In this document: positions 25,116-34,411 of the stretch, one piece after another | How the letters are laid out: each line of letters opens with the position of its first letter | Position numbering within the stretch: position 1 is the stretch's first letter | Source: an uncultured Emticicia sp. | GTDB taxonomy: Bacteria > Bacteroidota > Bacteroidia > Cytophagales > Spirosomataceae | Direction: 5' to 3' | NCBI RefSeq assembly: GCF_937903345.1 | Contig: NZ_CALCZQ010000050.1 | Location: 230,240 to 294,239 of the forward strand | Length of the DNA stretch: 64,000 nucleotides | Notes under the pieces: generated by a model | Databases searched by the model: none | The model's input: the letters and a program-made list of their open reading frames with translations, nothing else | What the model was told of the DNA's origin: nothing | Made by a program: the position numbers and the translations under genes

Positions 25116-27032
25116 TTAAGCTTCGGTCGAGGTATCAGCTGCTGGAGCAGCGTCCACTGGGGTTTCCTCTGTTGCTGGAGCAACTTCTGCTACTGCCGCA
25201 GTTTCCACTGGAGCAGTTGCCACTGAGGCCTCTTTTTTCTTAGATAATTTCTTCTTTTCGCCTTCTACCATTGCGTCTTTCAATGCTGAAAGTGCAGATA
25301 AATCGCCAAGAGTTGATTTTTCTTCGTTATTGTTTGAAGCAGCTGTTGTTGAGGCTTCTTTTCCACCTTTTTTCTTAGCTTCTTTTGGAGCTTCTTCTTT
25401 CACAACTTCCCAAGTTTTAGCATGAGAAAGCATGATTTTCTTCTCTTCTTTGTGGAATTCCAATACTTGGAATGTCAATTTTTCACCAACTTCACCAACC
25501 GTTCCGTCAGTTTTAGCTAAATGTTTCAACAAAGCATAACCTTCAATTCCGTAAGGAAGTTCGAGTGTTGCTTGTTTGTCATTTTTAGAGATAATTGTAC
25601 ACTCTTGGTCAGAACCTACTGTAAAGATATGCTCAAATGTATCCCAAGGATTTTCTTCTAAGTGTTTGTGGCTAAGAGCTAAACGACGGTTTTCACCATC
25701 TAATTCTAATACCATTACTTCAAGAGCATCACCAACTTTGACGAAGTCAGATGGGTGTTTGATTTTTTTAGTCCAAGACAAATCAGATACGTGAACTAAT
25801 CCATCTATACCTTCTTCTAATTCTAAGAAAATACCGAAGTTAGTCATGTTACGTACAGTACCAGTGTGTTTTGTGTTCACTGCATACTTATTGATAAGGT
25901 CTTGTTTAGTCCAAGGGTCTTCGGTCAATTGCTTGATACCCAATGACATTTTACGCTCGTCACGGTCAAGCGTCAAAACAACTGCTTCAATTTCGTCACC
26001 AATTTTCAAGAAATCAGATGGGTTACGTAAGTGTTGTGACCATGACATTTCTGAAACGTGGATAAGTCCTTCTACCCCTGGTTTCAATTCTAAGAAAGCA
26101 CCGTAATCAGCAATGTTTACGATTTTTCCTTTAACTCTTGAACCAATTGATAATTCAGCAGCTAAAGAATCCCAAGGATGGTTTTCCAATTGCTTCATAC
26201 CAAGAGAAATACGTTTTTTCTCTTCATCAAAGTCTAAAACTACTACTTTGATTCGTTGGTCAAGTTTCAATAATTCGTTCGGGTGGTTGATACGTCCCCA
26301 CGAAATATCGGTGATGTGCAATAGACCATCTACGCCACCAAGGTCAATGAATACACCGAAGTTAGTGATGTTTTTAACAACACCTTCCAATACTTGTCCT
26401 TTCTCAAGGTTAGTAAGGATAACTTGACGTTGTGTTTCAAGGTCTTTCTCAATAAGGATTTTGTGTGAAACTACTACGTTATCGTTAGTATGATTGATTT
26501 TCACAACCTTCACTTCCATTTTCTTACCTACAAAAATATCAAAGTCACGAATTGGTTTTACGTCAATTTGTGAACCTGGCAAGAACGCCTCAATTCCATA
26601 AATATCAACAATCAAACCACCTTTTGTACGGCGTTTTACCAAAGCATCAATAATTGCATCTTCAGTAAATGATTTTTCGATGTTGCTCCATGCAGTTAAT
26701 ACTCTTGCTTTCTTGCGAGAGATAACCAACTGACCCATTGCATCTTCTTGTTTTTCGATGAAAACTTCCACTGTATCACCAACTGCGAGGTTGGGAAGGT
26801 CACGGAATTCAGAAGTCGAAACTAAACCATCTGATTTAAAACCGATGTTAAGTAATACTTCACGGTCAGTAATACCTACTACCGTTGCCATTACTACATC
26901 TTTTTCTGTTACATTAGCAAGTGTCTCACTGTAGAGAGCTTCTAATTTTGCTTTTTCGTCGGCTGAATAGCCTCCGCCAATACCTCTTTTGGTGACCTTT
27001 TCCCAGTCAAAATCTGCAATTTGTGCTGCCAT
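25116..27032 (-). CDS. rpsA: 30S ribosomal protein S1
   Basis: A 638-residue protein with six S1 RNA-binding beta-barrels. Repeats of the form GVVKNITNFGVFIDLGGVDG, GKIVNIADYGAFLELKPGVE and GTVRNMTNFGIFLELEEGID are spaced about 85 residues apart. S1 binds mRNA leaders during initiation. The N-terminal arm (MAAQIADFDWEKV) is usual for Bacteroidota, and the last 80 residues form an Ala/Glu/Thr/Lys-rich low-complexity tail. The upstream leader contains a small hairpin that could serve autoregulation, though this is only suggested by position. Ends before a strong terminator. Confidence 0.97.
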   Translation of the reverse strand: MAAQIADFDWEKVTKRGIGGGYSADEKAKLEALYSETLANVTEKDVVMATVVGITDREVLLNIGFKSDGLVSTSEFRDLPNLAVGDTVEVFIEKQEDAMGQLVISRKKARVLTAWSNIEKSFTEDAIIDALVKRRTKGGLIVDIYGIEAFLPGSQIDVKPIRDFDIFVGKKMEVKVVKINHTNDNVVVSHKILIEKDLETQRQVILTNLEKGQVLEGVVKNITNFGVFIDLGGVDGLLHITDISWGRINHPNELLKLDQRIKVVVLDFDEEKKRISLGMKQLENHPWDSLAAELSIGSRVKGKIVNIADYGAFLELKPGVEGLIHVSEMSWSQHLRNPSDFLKIGDEIEAVVLTLDRDERKMSLGIKQLTEDPWTKQDLINKYAVNTKHTGTVRNMTNFGIFLELEEGIDGLVHVSDLSWTKKIKHPSDFVKVGDALEVMVLELDGENRRLALSHKHLEENPWDTFEHIFTVGSDQECTIISKNDKQATLELPYGIEGYALLKHLAKTDGTVGEVGEKLTFQVLEFHKEEKKIMLSHAKTWEVVKEEAPKEAKKKGGKEASTTAASNNNEEKSTLGDLSALSALKDAMVEGEKKKLSKKKEASVATAPVETAAVAEVAPATEETPVDAAPAADTSTEA

Positions 27033-27058
27033 AATATGTTGATTTTTAGCTCTTTATA

Positions 27059-27085
27059 CATCAACTCGTCGAGCCAAACGAGATG
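27059..27085 (-). promoter_or_regulatory. Hairpin in the rpsA 5' leader
   Basis: CTCGT (27065-27069) pairs with ACGAG (27078-27082) and the outer CATC can pair with GATG, about 27-53 bases upstream of the rpsA start. Ribosomal-protein leaders often carry autoregulatory structures; no such role is shown here. Confidence 0.35.
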
Positions 27086-27285
27086 AAAATGGTTAAAAAT
27101 AAATAGATCCTTTGCAAAAAGGAGTGCAAAATTACTAAAAATTCTCGAAAAACAACTTTTAATAATCAAATATTTAGCATATTCAAGAAAATTTTCATTT
27201 TAAAACGTAGATCAAAACGAATTTTTTGAATTTGAATGGAAATGAAGCAGTACTTTTTTCCCGAATCTCGCCTCTGTTTTCTCAT

Positions 27286-27777
27286 ATGTCAATTATATTT
27301 GCAAAAAATCAATTAATTGTGATAAAAAACTATCCTTTGTATTCACACGAATATTTTATGGCCAAAGCCCTCGAATTGGCCATTCAAGCTGCAGAAGCTG
27401 GCGAAATTCCCGTTGGGGCGGTTATAGTGGCTGGTGGAAGTAAAATTATAGGCAAAGGAAGTAATCAAACCGAGCAGCTAAATGATGTAACAGCCCATGC
27501 CGAAATCATAGCCATAACTGCTGCAACGCAGTATTTGGGAGCAAAATATTTGAAAGAATGTACGCTTTATGTAACACTTGAGCCGTGCATCATGTGTGCG
27601 GGAGCATTGCATTGGTCGCAGATTGACCGTGTTATTTTTGGAGCATCTGACACCAAAAGAGGTTTTAGTCGAGTAAGCCCGCCAGTACTTCACCCCAAAA
27701 CCAATGTTGTAAAAGGTATTTTAGAAACCGATTGCGAAATGATTTTAAAGAATTTTTTCAATGGTTTGCGAACATAA
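27286..27777 (+). CDS. tadA: tRNA-specific adenosine deaminase TadA
   Basis: Zinc deaminase that makes inosine at the wobble base of tRNA-Arg. From the ATG at 27286 it is 163 residues. The zinc site is formed by HAE in DVTAHAEIIAI and PCIMC in LEPCIMCAGALHW; the catalytic Glu is in HAE. VPVGAV-type and HPKTNVVKGIL segments match TadA. The start is uncertain: a TTG at 27226 adds 20 residues, while an internal ATG at 27358 would give a shorter protein that lacks the first helix. It is followed by sod on the same strand. Confidence 0.93.
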   Translation: MSIIFAKNQLIVIKNYPLYSHEYFMAKALELAIQAAEAGEIPVGAVIVAGGSKIIGKGSNQTEQLNDVTAHAEIIAITAATQYLGAKYLKECTLYVTLEPCIMCAGALHWSQIDRVIFGASDTKRGFSRVSPPVLHPKTNVVKGILETDCEMILKNFFNGLRT

Positions 27778-27864
27778 AATTGTTTGTTAGCGTTTAAGGT
27801 TTAATATTAACACAAAATGAGTAGCTTAAACTTATAATCTAATATTTTAAAACTTGTTTCAAAA

Positions 27865-28491
27865 ATGGCATATACGCTCGAACCCCTTCCGTATGCAAGT
27901 GACGCTTTAGAGCCACACTTCGACAAGGCGACCATGGAAATTCACCATGACCGTCATCACCAAGCTTATGTAACAAATCTCAACAATGCAATTGCTAGCA
28001 CAGAAATGGAAAACCTTTCATTGAAAGAGTTGTTGGCAAATATTAGCAAATATCCAGCACCAGTGCGTAATAATGGTGGCGGACATTTCAACCATGATTT
28101 ATTCTGGAATATTCTTTCACCAAATGGTGGAGGTGAGCCTGCAAGCACGCTGGGTGCCGCTATCGATGAAACTTGGGGTTCGTTGGCCAATTTCAAAGAC
28201 GAATTTAAGAAAGCGGCTATTGGTCGTTTTGGTTCGGGTTGGGCATGGCTTTGTGTTGATGACCAAGAGAAACTTTTCATTACATCAACGCCAAACCAAG
28301 ACAATCCTTTGATGGATGTTGCTGATAAAAAAGGCATTCCGGTTTTAGGCTTAGATGTTTGGGAACACGCATATTATTTGAAATTCCAAAACAAACGCCC
28401 AGATTATATAGATTCTTTCTGGAACCTAGTTGATTGGGAAGCAGTACAAAAACGTTATTCAAATGCTAAAAGAGTAATTCCTAACGCATAA
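27865..28491 (+). CDS. sodA: Superoxide dismutase, Mn/Fe family (probably Mn)
   Basis: Converts superoxide to oxygen and hydrogen peroxide in the cytoplasm. The 208-residue protein has the metal ligands in MEIHHDRHHQAYV (His27), NHDLFWNILSPNGGG (His), and LGLDVWEHAYYLKF (Asp and His). The GGHFNHDLFW and GSGWAWLCVD context and the LGLDVWEHAYYL wording fit Mn-type enzymes, but metal choice cannot be fixed by motif alone. There is no signal peptide. A strong terminator follows 20 bases after the stop. Confidence 0.95.
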   Translation: MAYTLEPLPYASDALEPHFDKATMEIHHDRHHQAYVTNLNNAIASTEMENLSLKELLANISKYPAPVRNNGGGHFNHDLFWNILSPNGGGEPASTLGAAIDETWGSLANFKDEFKKAAIGRFGSGWAWLCVDDQEKLFITSTPNQDNPLMDVADKKGIPVLGLDVWEHAYYLKFQNKRPDYIDSFWNLVDWEAVQKRYSNAKRVIPNA

Positions 28492-28510
28492 GGAATTAAA
28501 GTTTAATATG

Positions 28511-28544
28511 AAAGGGTAGGTTTCAGTCATGAAATTTACCCTTT
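28511..28544 (+). terminator. Terminator after sodA
   Basis: Fifteen-base arms (AAAGGGTAGGTTTCA and TGAAATTTACCCTTT, one G-T pair) over a four-base loop followed by a run of Ts. Confidence 0.88.
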
Positions 28545-28626
28545 TTTTTGCCGAAAAATGGATAAACTCAATTAGTATGATGTTATTAACATTTACCAAA
28601 AAACAAATTAACAAAGTTAATTTTAT

Positions 28627-28654
28627 TAATTTTGCGACTTAATTCTTAATTTTG
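28627..28654 (+). promoter_or_regulatory. Two TAATTTTG boxes upstream of the polysaccharide export operon
   Basis: TAATTTTG occurs at 28627-28634 and 28647-28654, each fitting the TAnnTTTG -7 consensus of Bacteroidota, 41-61 bases before the ATG. No matching -33 TTTG was found at normal spacing, so the call is weak. Confidence 0.3.
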
Positions 28655-28694
28655 TCTTTTAAACAAAGCCATTTTACCCATAGGTTGCTACAAA

Positions 28695-31052
28695 ATGAAT
28701 CAAAAAAAACAATTCATTCATTCAATTAGTAGATTTTCTCTTTTTGTTTTTATTGGCCTTTTAGGTTTTTCGAGTGTATATGCACAAAATATTAATGAAC
28801 TTTCTGATGATCAGATTCAGCAGTTTATGAAACAAGCTCAAGAAAGTGGAATGAGCGAAGAGCAACTAATGGCAGCGGCAGCAGCCAAAGGGTTTAGTTC
28901 GGCCGATATTGCTAAGTTCAAAGAAAGAATGACAAAGTTGCCTGTCAATAAGAAAGTTGGCACAAATTCAAATACTTCCGATACAGAAAGAAGATTAACT
29001 GATACAGAAAGAAGATCAAACGATTCAACTTCTACAAAAAATGTAATACCCCAAACTAAAGAAGATAGCTCCGCTATTAGGAGAGAAAAATATTATGGGC
29101 TTAATTTGTTTAATAACAAAAAAATTGTTTTTGAGCCTAATTTACGTATACCAACTCCTAAAAACTATATTTTAGGAACTGGCGATGAGTTAAATATTTC
29201 AATAACAGGTTTTGCCGCACAAACCTACAAAGTAAAAGTTTCTCCTGAAGGAACTGTGCAGTTAGATATTCTTAGCCCAATTTATGTGAGTGGACTAACA
29301 ATTGAACAAGCACGTGAAAGAATAATAAATAGATTAAAAAGTCGCTTTGCTGGTCTAAACAGTTCTGGTGGAGGATTATATGCAGATATAACTTTAGGGA
29401 ATATTAGAAGTATTTCTGTTACAGTTATTGGAGAGGCCCTTCAACCTGGTACTTTTACTATACCATCTCTCGCAAATGTATTCAATGTTCTGTACGCTTG
29501 TGGAGGCCCCTCAGAAATAGGTTCTTTAAGAAATATAGAAGTTTTTCGTAATGGTAAGGTAATTAGAACATTAGATGTTTACGATTTCCTTTTACATGGC
29601 GACCAAAAAGACAATATTATTCTGCAAGACCAAGATATCGTCCTTATCCCATATGTTGATACGCGTGTATCGCTAGTAGGAGAAGTCAGAAATCCTAAAA
29701 TATTTGAGGTGAAAAGAGGCGAAACATTTAAGGATATTTTGGCTTTTGCTGGCGGATTTAAGGAATTGGCCTATTCAAAGACAATTTTATTAGAAAGGGC
29801 TACACCTACAGAAAAACGAATTGTAAGTATCGACCAAAATGAGATTGCTTCCTTTTATCCGCAAAAAGGAGATATTTATACGATTGGTAAAATATTGGAT
29901 CGTTTCGAGAATATTGTTACAATCAAAGGGGCAGTTTACAGAGAAGGTAGCTATGAGTTAGAAAAAGATATAACTGTAAAGCAATTAATTGCTCGTGCAG
30001 AAGGTCTAAAACAAGATGCATTCAAAGAAAGAATATTGTTAAAAAGAGAAAGAGAAAACCTTGAACCAGAAATTATTTCTATCAATTTATCTAAAATTTT
30101 GAATGGAGAATCAGAAGACATTCGTTTGAAGTTAAAAGATACTTTATTTGTTAAATCATATAAGGATTTAAGAGAACGTTTGACAGTGACTATAAGTGGA
30201 GCTATCAACAGGGTAGGGATATATGAGTTTGCTGATAATATGACGGTTTCGGATTTGGTTACAATGGCTGGTGGTTTTACCGACGGAGCTTCAGCTTCAA
30301 AAATTGAAATTGCTAGAAGAATTAAAGCTGATACGATTGGGATTTCTGATGAGCAATCTGTCAAAATAGAGACAATAGATGTGGACAGAAATTTAATAGG
30401 GTCCGAAAGTAAAAAATTATTCTTAAAACCTTTTGATAGAATATATATAAGAGTTTTACCTCGGTATGAGGAGCAAAAAAACGTTGTCATAACAGGAGAG
30501 GTTTTTTATCCAGGTCCTTATGCCTTAAAAGATAAAACAGAAAAAATTTCAGATTTGATTCTCAAATCAGGGGGACTTAAAAGTGAAGCAGATTTAGGTA
30601 GTGCTAAATTTACAAGAGCTGGAAAGGTGCTAGGAGTGAATATTATTAAAGTACAACAAGATAGAAATGATATAAATAACTTGGTTTTAAGCAAAGGAGA
30701 TACCTTAGAAATTCCAAGAAAGAAAGAAACAGTAACTATTAGCGGACAAGTATACAATCCAACTACAGTTCCTTATTCAGTTGGTTTAAATTGTAAAGAT
30801 TACATAAATTTAGCTGGAGGGGCAACTGATAGTGCATTTGTGAAGAAGGTTTATGTTAAATATGGTGATGGAAGATTTGATCGAACAAGAAGTTTTTTGT
30901 TTTTTAAATCTTATCCTCTTATCGAAAATGGTTCTGAGATTATTATTCCAGTAAGAAGAAAATATAAATGGACGCCAGCTGAACGTATAGCAGTAAGCTC
31001 GGCAATGGTTTCGATTGCCACAATTTTATTAACAATTATTAGAACAATATAA
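28695..31052 (+). CDS. SLBB-domain polysaccharide export protein (Wza-like outer-membrane protein)
   Basis: A 785-residue exported protein (signal peptide to about residue 31, SSVYAQ). A disordered N-terminal region has helical MKQAQESGMSEEQLMAAAAA and the tandem DTERR(L/S) segment; then a polysaccharide-export domain (YILGTGDELNISITGFAAQT) and several SLBB beta-grasp domains (VTVIGEALQPGTF, VSLVGEVRNPKIF, VTIKGAVYREGSYELE, VTISGAINRVGIYEF, VVITGEVFYPGPYAL, VTISGQVYNPTTVPYS). A final hydrophobic helix (about 760-783) would anchor it. It should form the outer-membrane/periplasmic channel for capsule or exopolysaccharide. The Wzz-like gene follows after 17 bases. Confidence 0.93.
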   Translation: MNQKKQFIHSISRFSLFVFIGLLGFSSVYAQNINELSDDQIQQFMKQAQESGMSEEQLMAAAAAKGFSSADIAKFKERMTKLPVNKKVGTNSNTSDTERRLTDTERRSNDSTSTKNVIPQTKEDSSAIRREKYYGLNLFNNKKIVFEPNLRIPTPKNYILGTGDELNISITGFAAQTYKVKVSPEGTVQLDILSPIYVSGLTIEQARERIINRLKSRFAGLNSSGGGLYADITLGNIRSISVTVIGEALQPGTFTIPSLANVFNVLYACGGPSEIGSLRNIEVFRNGKVIRTLDVYDFLLHGDQKDNIILQDQDIVLIPYVDTRVSLVGEVRNPKIFEVKRGETFKDILAFAGGFKELAYSKTILLERATPTEKRIVSIDQNEIASFYPQKGDIYTIGKILDRFENIVTIKGAVYREGSYELEKDITVKQLIARAEGLKQDAFKERILLKRERENLEPEIISINLSKILNGESEDIRLKLKDTLFVKSYKDLRERLTVTISGAINRVGIYEFADNMTVSDLVTMAGGFTDGASASKIEIARRIKADTIGISDEQSVKIETIDVDRNLIGSESKKLFLKPFDRIYIRVLPRYEEQKNVVITGEVFYPGPYALKDKTEKISDLILKSGGLKSEADLGSAKFTRAGKVLGVNIIKVQQDRNDINNLVLSKGDTLEIPRKKETVTISGQVYNPTTVPYSVGLNCKDYINLAGGATDSAFVKKVYVKYGDGRFDRTRSFLFFKSYPLIENGSEIIIPVRRKYKWTPAERIAVSSAMVSIATILLTIIRTI

Positions 31053-31069
31053 GCTATACATGGCAGATT

Positions 31070-32113
31070 ATGGAAGAGGAAAAAGATATAATTAGCATTG
31101 ATTTTAGTGCTTTTTTCAAAATAATTTGGAAAGAAAAGATTTGGATAGTTTTTATTACGATTTTGTTTGCCTTTGGAGGTATTTATTATGCTTTAACAGC
31201 TCGTGAAGAGTTTGTTTCATCAGGCAAAATACTTCCAGAATATCAGTCTAAAACTGGTGGCCTAGGTCAATTTGCTGGTTTAGCAAGCTTAGCCGGAGTC
31301 GACTTAAGTAGTGCCGGTGCTGCTGGTGGTGTGTCGGATGCTATTAGACCCGATTTGTATCCAGACGTGCTAAAAAGTACTCCATTTTTCTTAGAACTTC
31401 TTAAAATAAAAGTGCGTACTAAAGACAATAAAGAAATGCTCTTTGGTCAGTTTTATAACACTTGTGTATTAGATAATAAAATTAAAGAGAAAAATACCAA
31501 AATTAATTTTCCAACTAGTAATAAATATATTGCGGTAAGTTACCAGACTGAATTAAATTTGAAAGACTTACGACAACGTATTGAGGCTGTCAATGATAAA
31601 AAGACTGGACTTATTACTGTAACCGTTAAACTTCCTGACCCTGTTGTTGCAACAATCGTTACTGATTATAGCATGAACTTTTTAACTAATTATATCACAA
31701 ATTATCGTACAGAAAAATCAAAACGAGATTTAGATTTTTTAGCTGAAAGGTTAGATGCTGCTAAAGGTAAATATTTTAATAATCAAGCTAAAAAAGCCCA
31801 ATATAGCGACCAATATCAGCTCTCAATGATGAAATTACAAGTAGCCGATTTGCAAAGAGAACGAATCGAATCAGAATACAAGATTTCATCAACTTTTTAT
31901 AATACTCTATTGCAAAAGTACGAGGAAGCTAAATTAAAGCTTCAACAAGAAACACCCGTTATAAAAGTTTTAGAGCCACCTGTTGTACCAAATAAAAGAA
32001 GTGAGCCCAAACGAGCAATAGTTGTTCTGATAACTACTTTTTTTGGAGTTTTTTTAGGAGTTATTTTTGGATTAATTAGAAAGAAAAATTATAAATTAGT
32101 ATTCAAGTACTAA
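31070..32113 (+). CDS. Wzz-type chain-length determinant / polysaccharide co-polymerase
   Basis: A 347-residue inner-membrane protein with an N-terminal helix (about 23-42, IWIVFITILFAFGGIYYAL) and a C-terminal helix (about 316-336) enclosing a large periplasmic domain with coiled-coil character (LDFLAERLDAAKGKYFNNQA, KLQVADLQRERIESEYKI). The Pro-rich LEPPVVPNKRSEPKRA motif before the last helix is the family hallmark. A Gly/Ala/Leu-rich insert (GGLGQFAGLASLAGVDLSS) is typical of Bacteroidota members. There is no cytoplasmic tyrosine-kinase domain. It would set polymer length together with the SLBB exporter. Confidence 0.92.
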   Translation: MEEEKDIISIDFSAFFKIIWKEKIWIVFITILFAFGGIYYALTAREEFVSSGKILPEYQSKTGGLGQFAGLASLAGVDLSSAGAAGGVSDAIRPDLYPDVLKSTPFFLELLKIKVRTKDNKEMLFGQFYNTCVLDNKIKEKNTKINFPTSNKYIAVSYQTELNLKDLRQRIEAVNDKKTGLITVTVKLPDPVVATIVTDYSMNFLTNYITNYRTEKSKRDLDFLAERLDAAKGKYFNNQAKKAQYSDQYQLSMMKLQVADLQRERIESEYKISSTFYNTLLQKYEEAKLKLQQETPVIKVLEPPVVPNKRSEPKRAIVVLITTFFGVFLGVIFGLIRKKNYKLVFKY

Positions 32114-32139
32114 GACTTAAGCCATTAGATGCGATACAA

Positions 32140-32208
32140 GAGACGGTTCGCTTTAACAATCAAATACTCATTATAAAAAAATTAGATCATCTCAATTTGT
32201 CGATTAAT
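32140..32208 (+). repeat. Dispersed leader repeat, copy 1
   Basis: GAGACGGTTCGCT followed 44 bases later by TTTGTCGATTA. The same two blocks at nearly the same spacing recur at 58003-58070, and a degenerate form at 60124-60190. All three lie on the plus strand within the polysaccharide regions. Confidence 0.5.
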
Positions 32209-32259
32209 AGAGTATCATTAGTTAAAATAAAGGATTTGTTTGAAAATATATAATATAGA

Positions 32260-33120
32260 ATGAAAGGAATAATTTTAGCCGGAGGTTCGGGTACCAGATT
32301 GCACCCTCTCACTTTGGCAGTAAGTAAGCAGTTAATGCCTGTTTATGATAAGCCGATGATTTATTATCCGCTTTCTATTTTAATGTTGGCCGGAATCAAA
32401 GAAATATTAATTATTTCTACTCCTCATGATTTACCGCATTTTCAGAAATTATTGGGAGATGGCTCTCGTATTGGATGTAGCTTTAGCTATGCCGAACAAC
32501 CAAGTCCTGATGGTTTGGCTCAGGCTTTTATTATTGGTGCTGATTTTATCGGTAACGACAGCGTAGCTTTGGTTTTAGGTGATAATATTTTTTACGGGAG
32601 TGGTTTAAGTAAACTATTGCAAAGCAGTACAAATCCAGAAGGTGGAGTTGTATTTGCTTACCAAGTTCAAGACCCCGAAAGATATGGTGTAGTAGCATTT
32701 GATGAAAATTTAAAGGCGATTTCAATTGAAGAAAAGCCAGAAAAGCCAAAGTCAAATTATGCTGTTCCCGGTTTATATTTTTACGATAATAAAGTAGTAG
32801 ATATAGCCCAAAACATTAAGCCTTCACCAAGAGGGGAACTCGAAATAACCGATATCAACCGGGTTTATTTAGAACAAGGAAAACTCCAAGTGGGTATCAT
32901 GAATCGTGGCACAGCTTGGCTCGATACTGGTACTTTCCAATCTTTGATGCAGGCTGGGCAGTTCGTTCAAGTTATTGAAGAGCGTCAAGGTTTGAAAGTT
33001 GGTTGTATAGAGGAAGTAGCTTACCGTATGGGTTTTATTGATGCTCATCAACTCGAATTAATCGCTAAACCATTAGTAAAGAGCGGTTACGGTGCATATT
33101 TATTAAACATAATTGCTTGA
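32260..33120 (+). CDS. rfbA: Glucose-1-phosphate thymidylyltransferase
   Basis: Makes dTDP-glucose from glucose-1-phosphate and dTTP, the first step to dTDP-rhamnose and related sugars. The 286-residue protein has the nucleotide loop LAGGSGTRLHPLT, the substrate segment LMPVYDKPMIYYPLS, the VLGDNIFYG metal site and the TAWLDTGT segment typical of RmlA. Length fits. No rfbB, rfbC or rfbD gene is in this window, so the remaining pathway is elsewhere. The next gene overlaps its end or begins directly after it, implying translational coupling. Confidence 0.96.
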   Translation: MKGIILAGGSGTRLHPLTLAVSKQLMPVYDKPMIYYPLSILMLAGIKEILIISTPHDLPHFQKLLGDGSRIGCSFSYAEQPSPDGLAQAFIIGADFIGNDSVALVLGDNIFYGSGLSKLLQSSTNPEGGVVFAYQVQDPERYGVVAFDENLKAISIEEKPEKPKSNYAVPGLYFYDNKVVDIAQNIKPSPRGELEITDINRVYLEQGKLQVGIMNRGTAWLDTGTFQSLMQAGQFVQVIEERQGLKVGCIEEVAYRMGFIDAHQLELIAKPLVKSGYGAYLLNIIA

Positions 33121-34324
33121 ATTGATAACAATAACTAATCCTCATATTGCCATCATTGGATTAGGGAATATCGGCTTGCCTTTAGTAATGGCTCTTGGTG
33201 AAAAGTATCCAACTGTTGGCTTTGATATTGATGCTTCAAAAATAAAAAGATTAGAAAACGAAACGTTCTCATCTAATCTTTCTTTCACAAATAATAGAAA
33301 TACGCTCTCAAACTGCAATATCTTTATAATTGCAGTTCCGACTTCCGTAGGTAAAGATGAAAAGCCAGATTTGCATCATTTATTAACGGCAACTCAAAAT
33401 ATAGCTTTTCTTCTTAAAAAAGACGATTTAGTTATTTACGAATCAACGGTTTTTCCTGGCTGTACCGAAGACATTTGCGTACCAATTTTGGAGAACATCA
33501 GTGGTTTGAAGTTCAATATTGACTTTTTTGTTGGCTACTCGCCCGAAAGAATTAATACCGCGGATACCATAAATACATTAAAAAACACCATCAAGATAAC
33601 TTCTGGGTCAAATCCAGAAACTGCTCAAAGAGTTAATGACCTATATCTTTCGATTGTTGAAGCTGGAACCTATTTAGCTCCATCTATTCGAGTTGCTGAA
33701 GCTGCTAAATTGATCGAAAATGCCCAAAGAGATATTAATATCGCCTTCATGAATAATGTAGCAATGATTCTGACTGAAAATAATATTTCTTTTGAAGAAG
33801 TTTGGAAAGCGAGTAGCACGAAATGGAATTTTTTGAAGTTTTCAACTGGACTTGTAGGTGGCGATTGTCTGCCTTTGGCATCTCAATATTTGAATCATCT
33901 ATCTGATAAAACAGAAAATACGCTTTCAATAGCTCGTCAAATCAATGATACTTTACCTCAAACAATTACAAATCTTGTTTTTGCCAAACTACAAGAGGTT
34001 TTTCCACAAAATGCAACAACATTCAAAATTTTGGTTTTAGGAATCAGCTACAAACCTAATACTCCAAGTATAAAAGGCTCTTTAATAATTGAATTAGTAG
34101 AAAATCTAAATAAAAACAAGGCTCAAACTGACGTTTTTGACCCAGTTTCTGAGCCAAATACAATCGTAAATATCGAAAGCCTTTACAACAAAAAGCAATA
34201 CCATCTTATCATTAAAGCTACCAACAATCAGCTTTTTGAAAATTTGAATTATCCCGATTTAGCTCTTCCAAAGGCCCTTTTGTTCAATATTAGTGCTTTT
34301 TCCTTCAAAAATATTAATTCTTAA
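33113..34324 (+). CDS. Diverged nucleotide-sugar dehydrogenase (TviB/WbpA family) with altered active site
   Basis: A full-length member (403 residues) of the UDP-glucose/UDP-N-acetyl sugar 6-dehydrogenase family, with Rossmann start IAIIGLGNIGLP, the AVPTSV and YESTVFPGCTEDIC segments, and the C-terminal binding domain. It is related to the intact paralogue at 60.4 kb, but key positions differ: GGHCIGVDPYYL is GGDCLPLASQYL (the catalytic Cys, 252, is kept; His is Asp; the DPYYL segment is lost), LPFRPG is LKFSTG (substrate Arg lost), and SPERINPGD is SPERINTAD. It may have a changed substrate or a non-catalytic role. No ATG precedes the fold: TTG at 33113 (overlapping rfbA by eight bases) or TTG at 33122 must start it. 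Confidence 0.82.
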   Translation: MLELITITNPHIAIIGLGNIGLPLVMALGEKYPTVGFDIDASKIKRLENETFSSNLSFTNNRNTLSNCNIFIIAVPTSVGKDEKPDLHHLLTATQNIAFLLKKDDLVIYESTVFPGCTEDICVPILENISGLKFNIDFFVGYSPERINTADTINTLKNTIKITSGSNPETAQRVNDLYLSIVEAGTYLAPSIRVAEAAKLIENAQRDINIAFMNNVAMILTENNISFEEVWKASSTKWNFLKFSTGLVGGDCLPLASQYLNHLSDKTENTLSIARQINDTLPQTITNLVFAKLQEVFPQNATTFKILVLGISYKPNTPSIKGSLIIELVENLNKNKAQTDVFDPVSEPNTIVNIESLYNKKQYHLIIKATNNQLFENLNYPDLALPKALLFNISAFSFKNINS

Positions 34325-34411
34325 AAGCTGTTTGAAATAATTTTATTGTTGATAGCAAAGAAATTCCGAACTTTAGGACTTAACTTGTATAATCAAATAA
34401 AATCCGTAAAA

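Noticed and set aside
26942..27169. 75-codon minus-strand frame at the rpsA 5' end
   Set aside because: It overlaps the start of rpsA in another frame and covers its leader; no ribosome-binding or family support.
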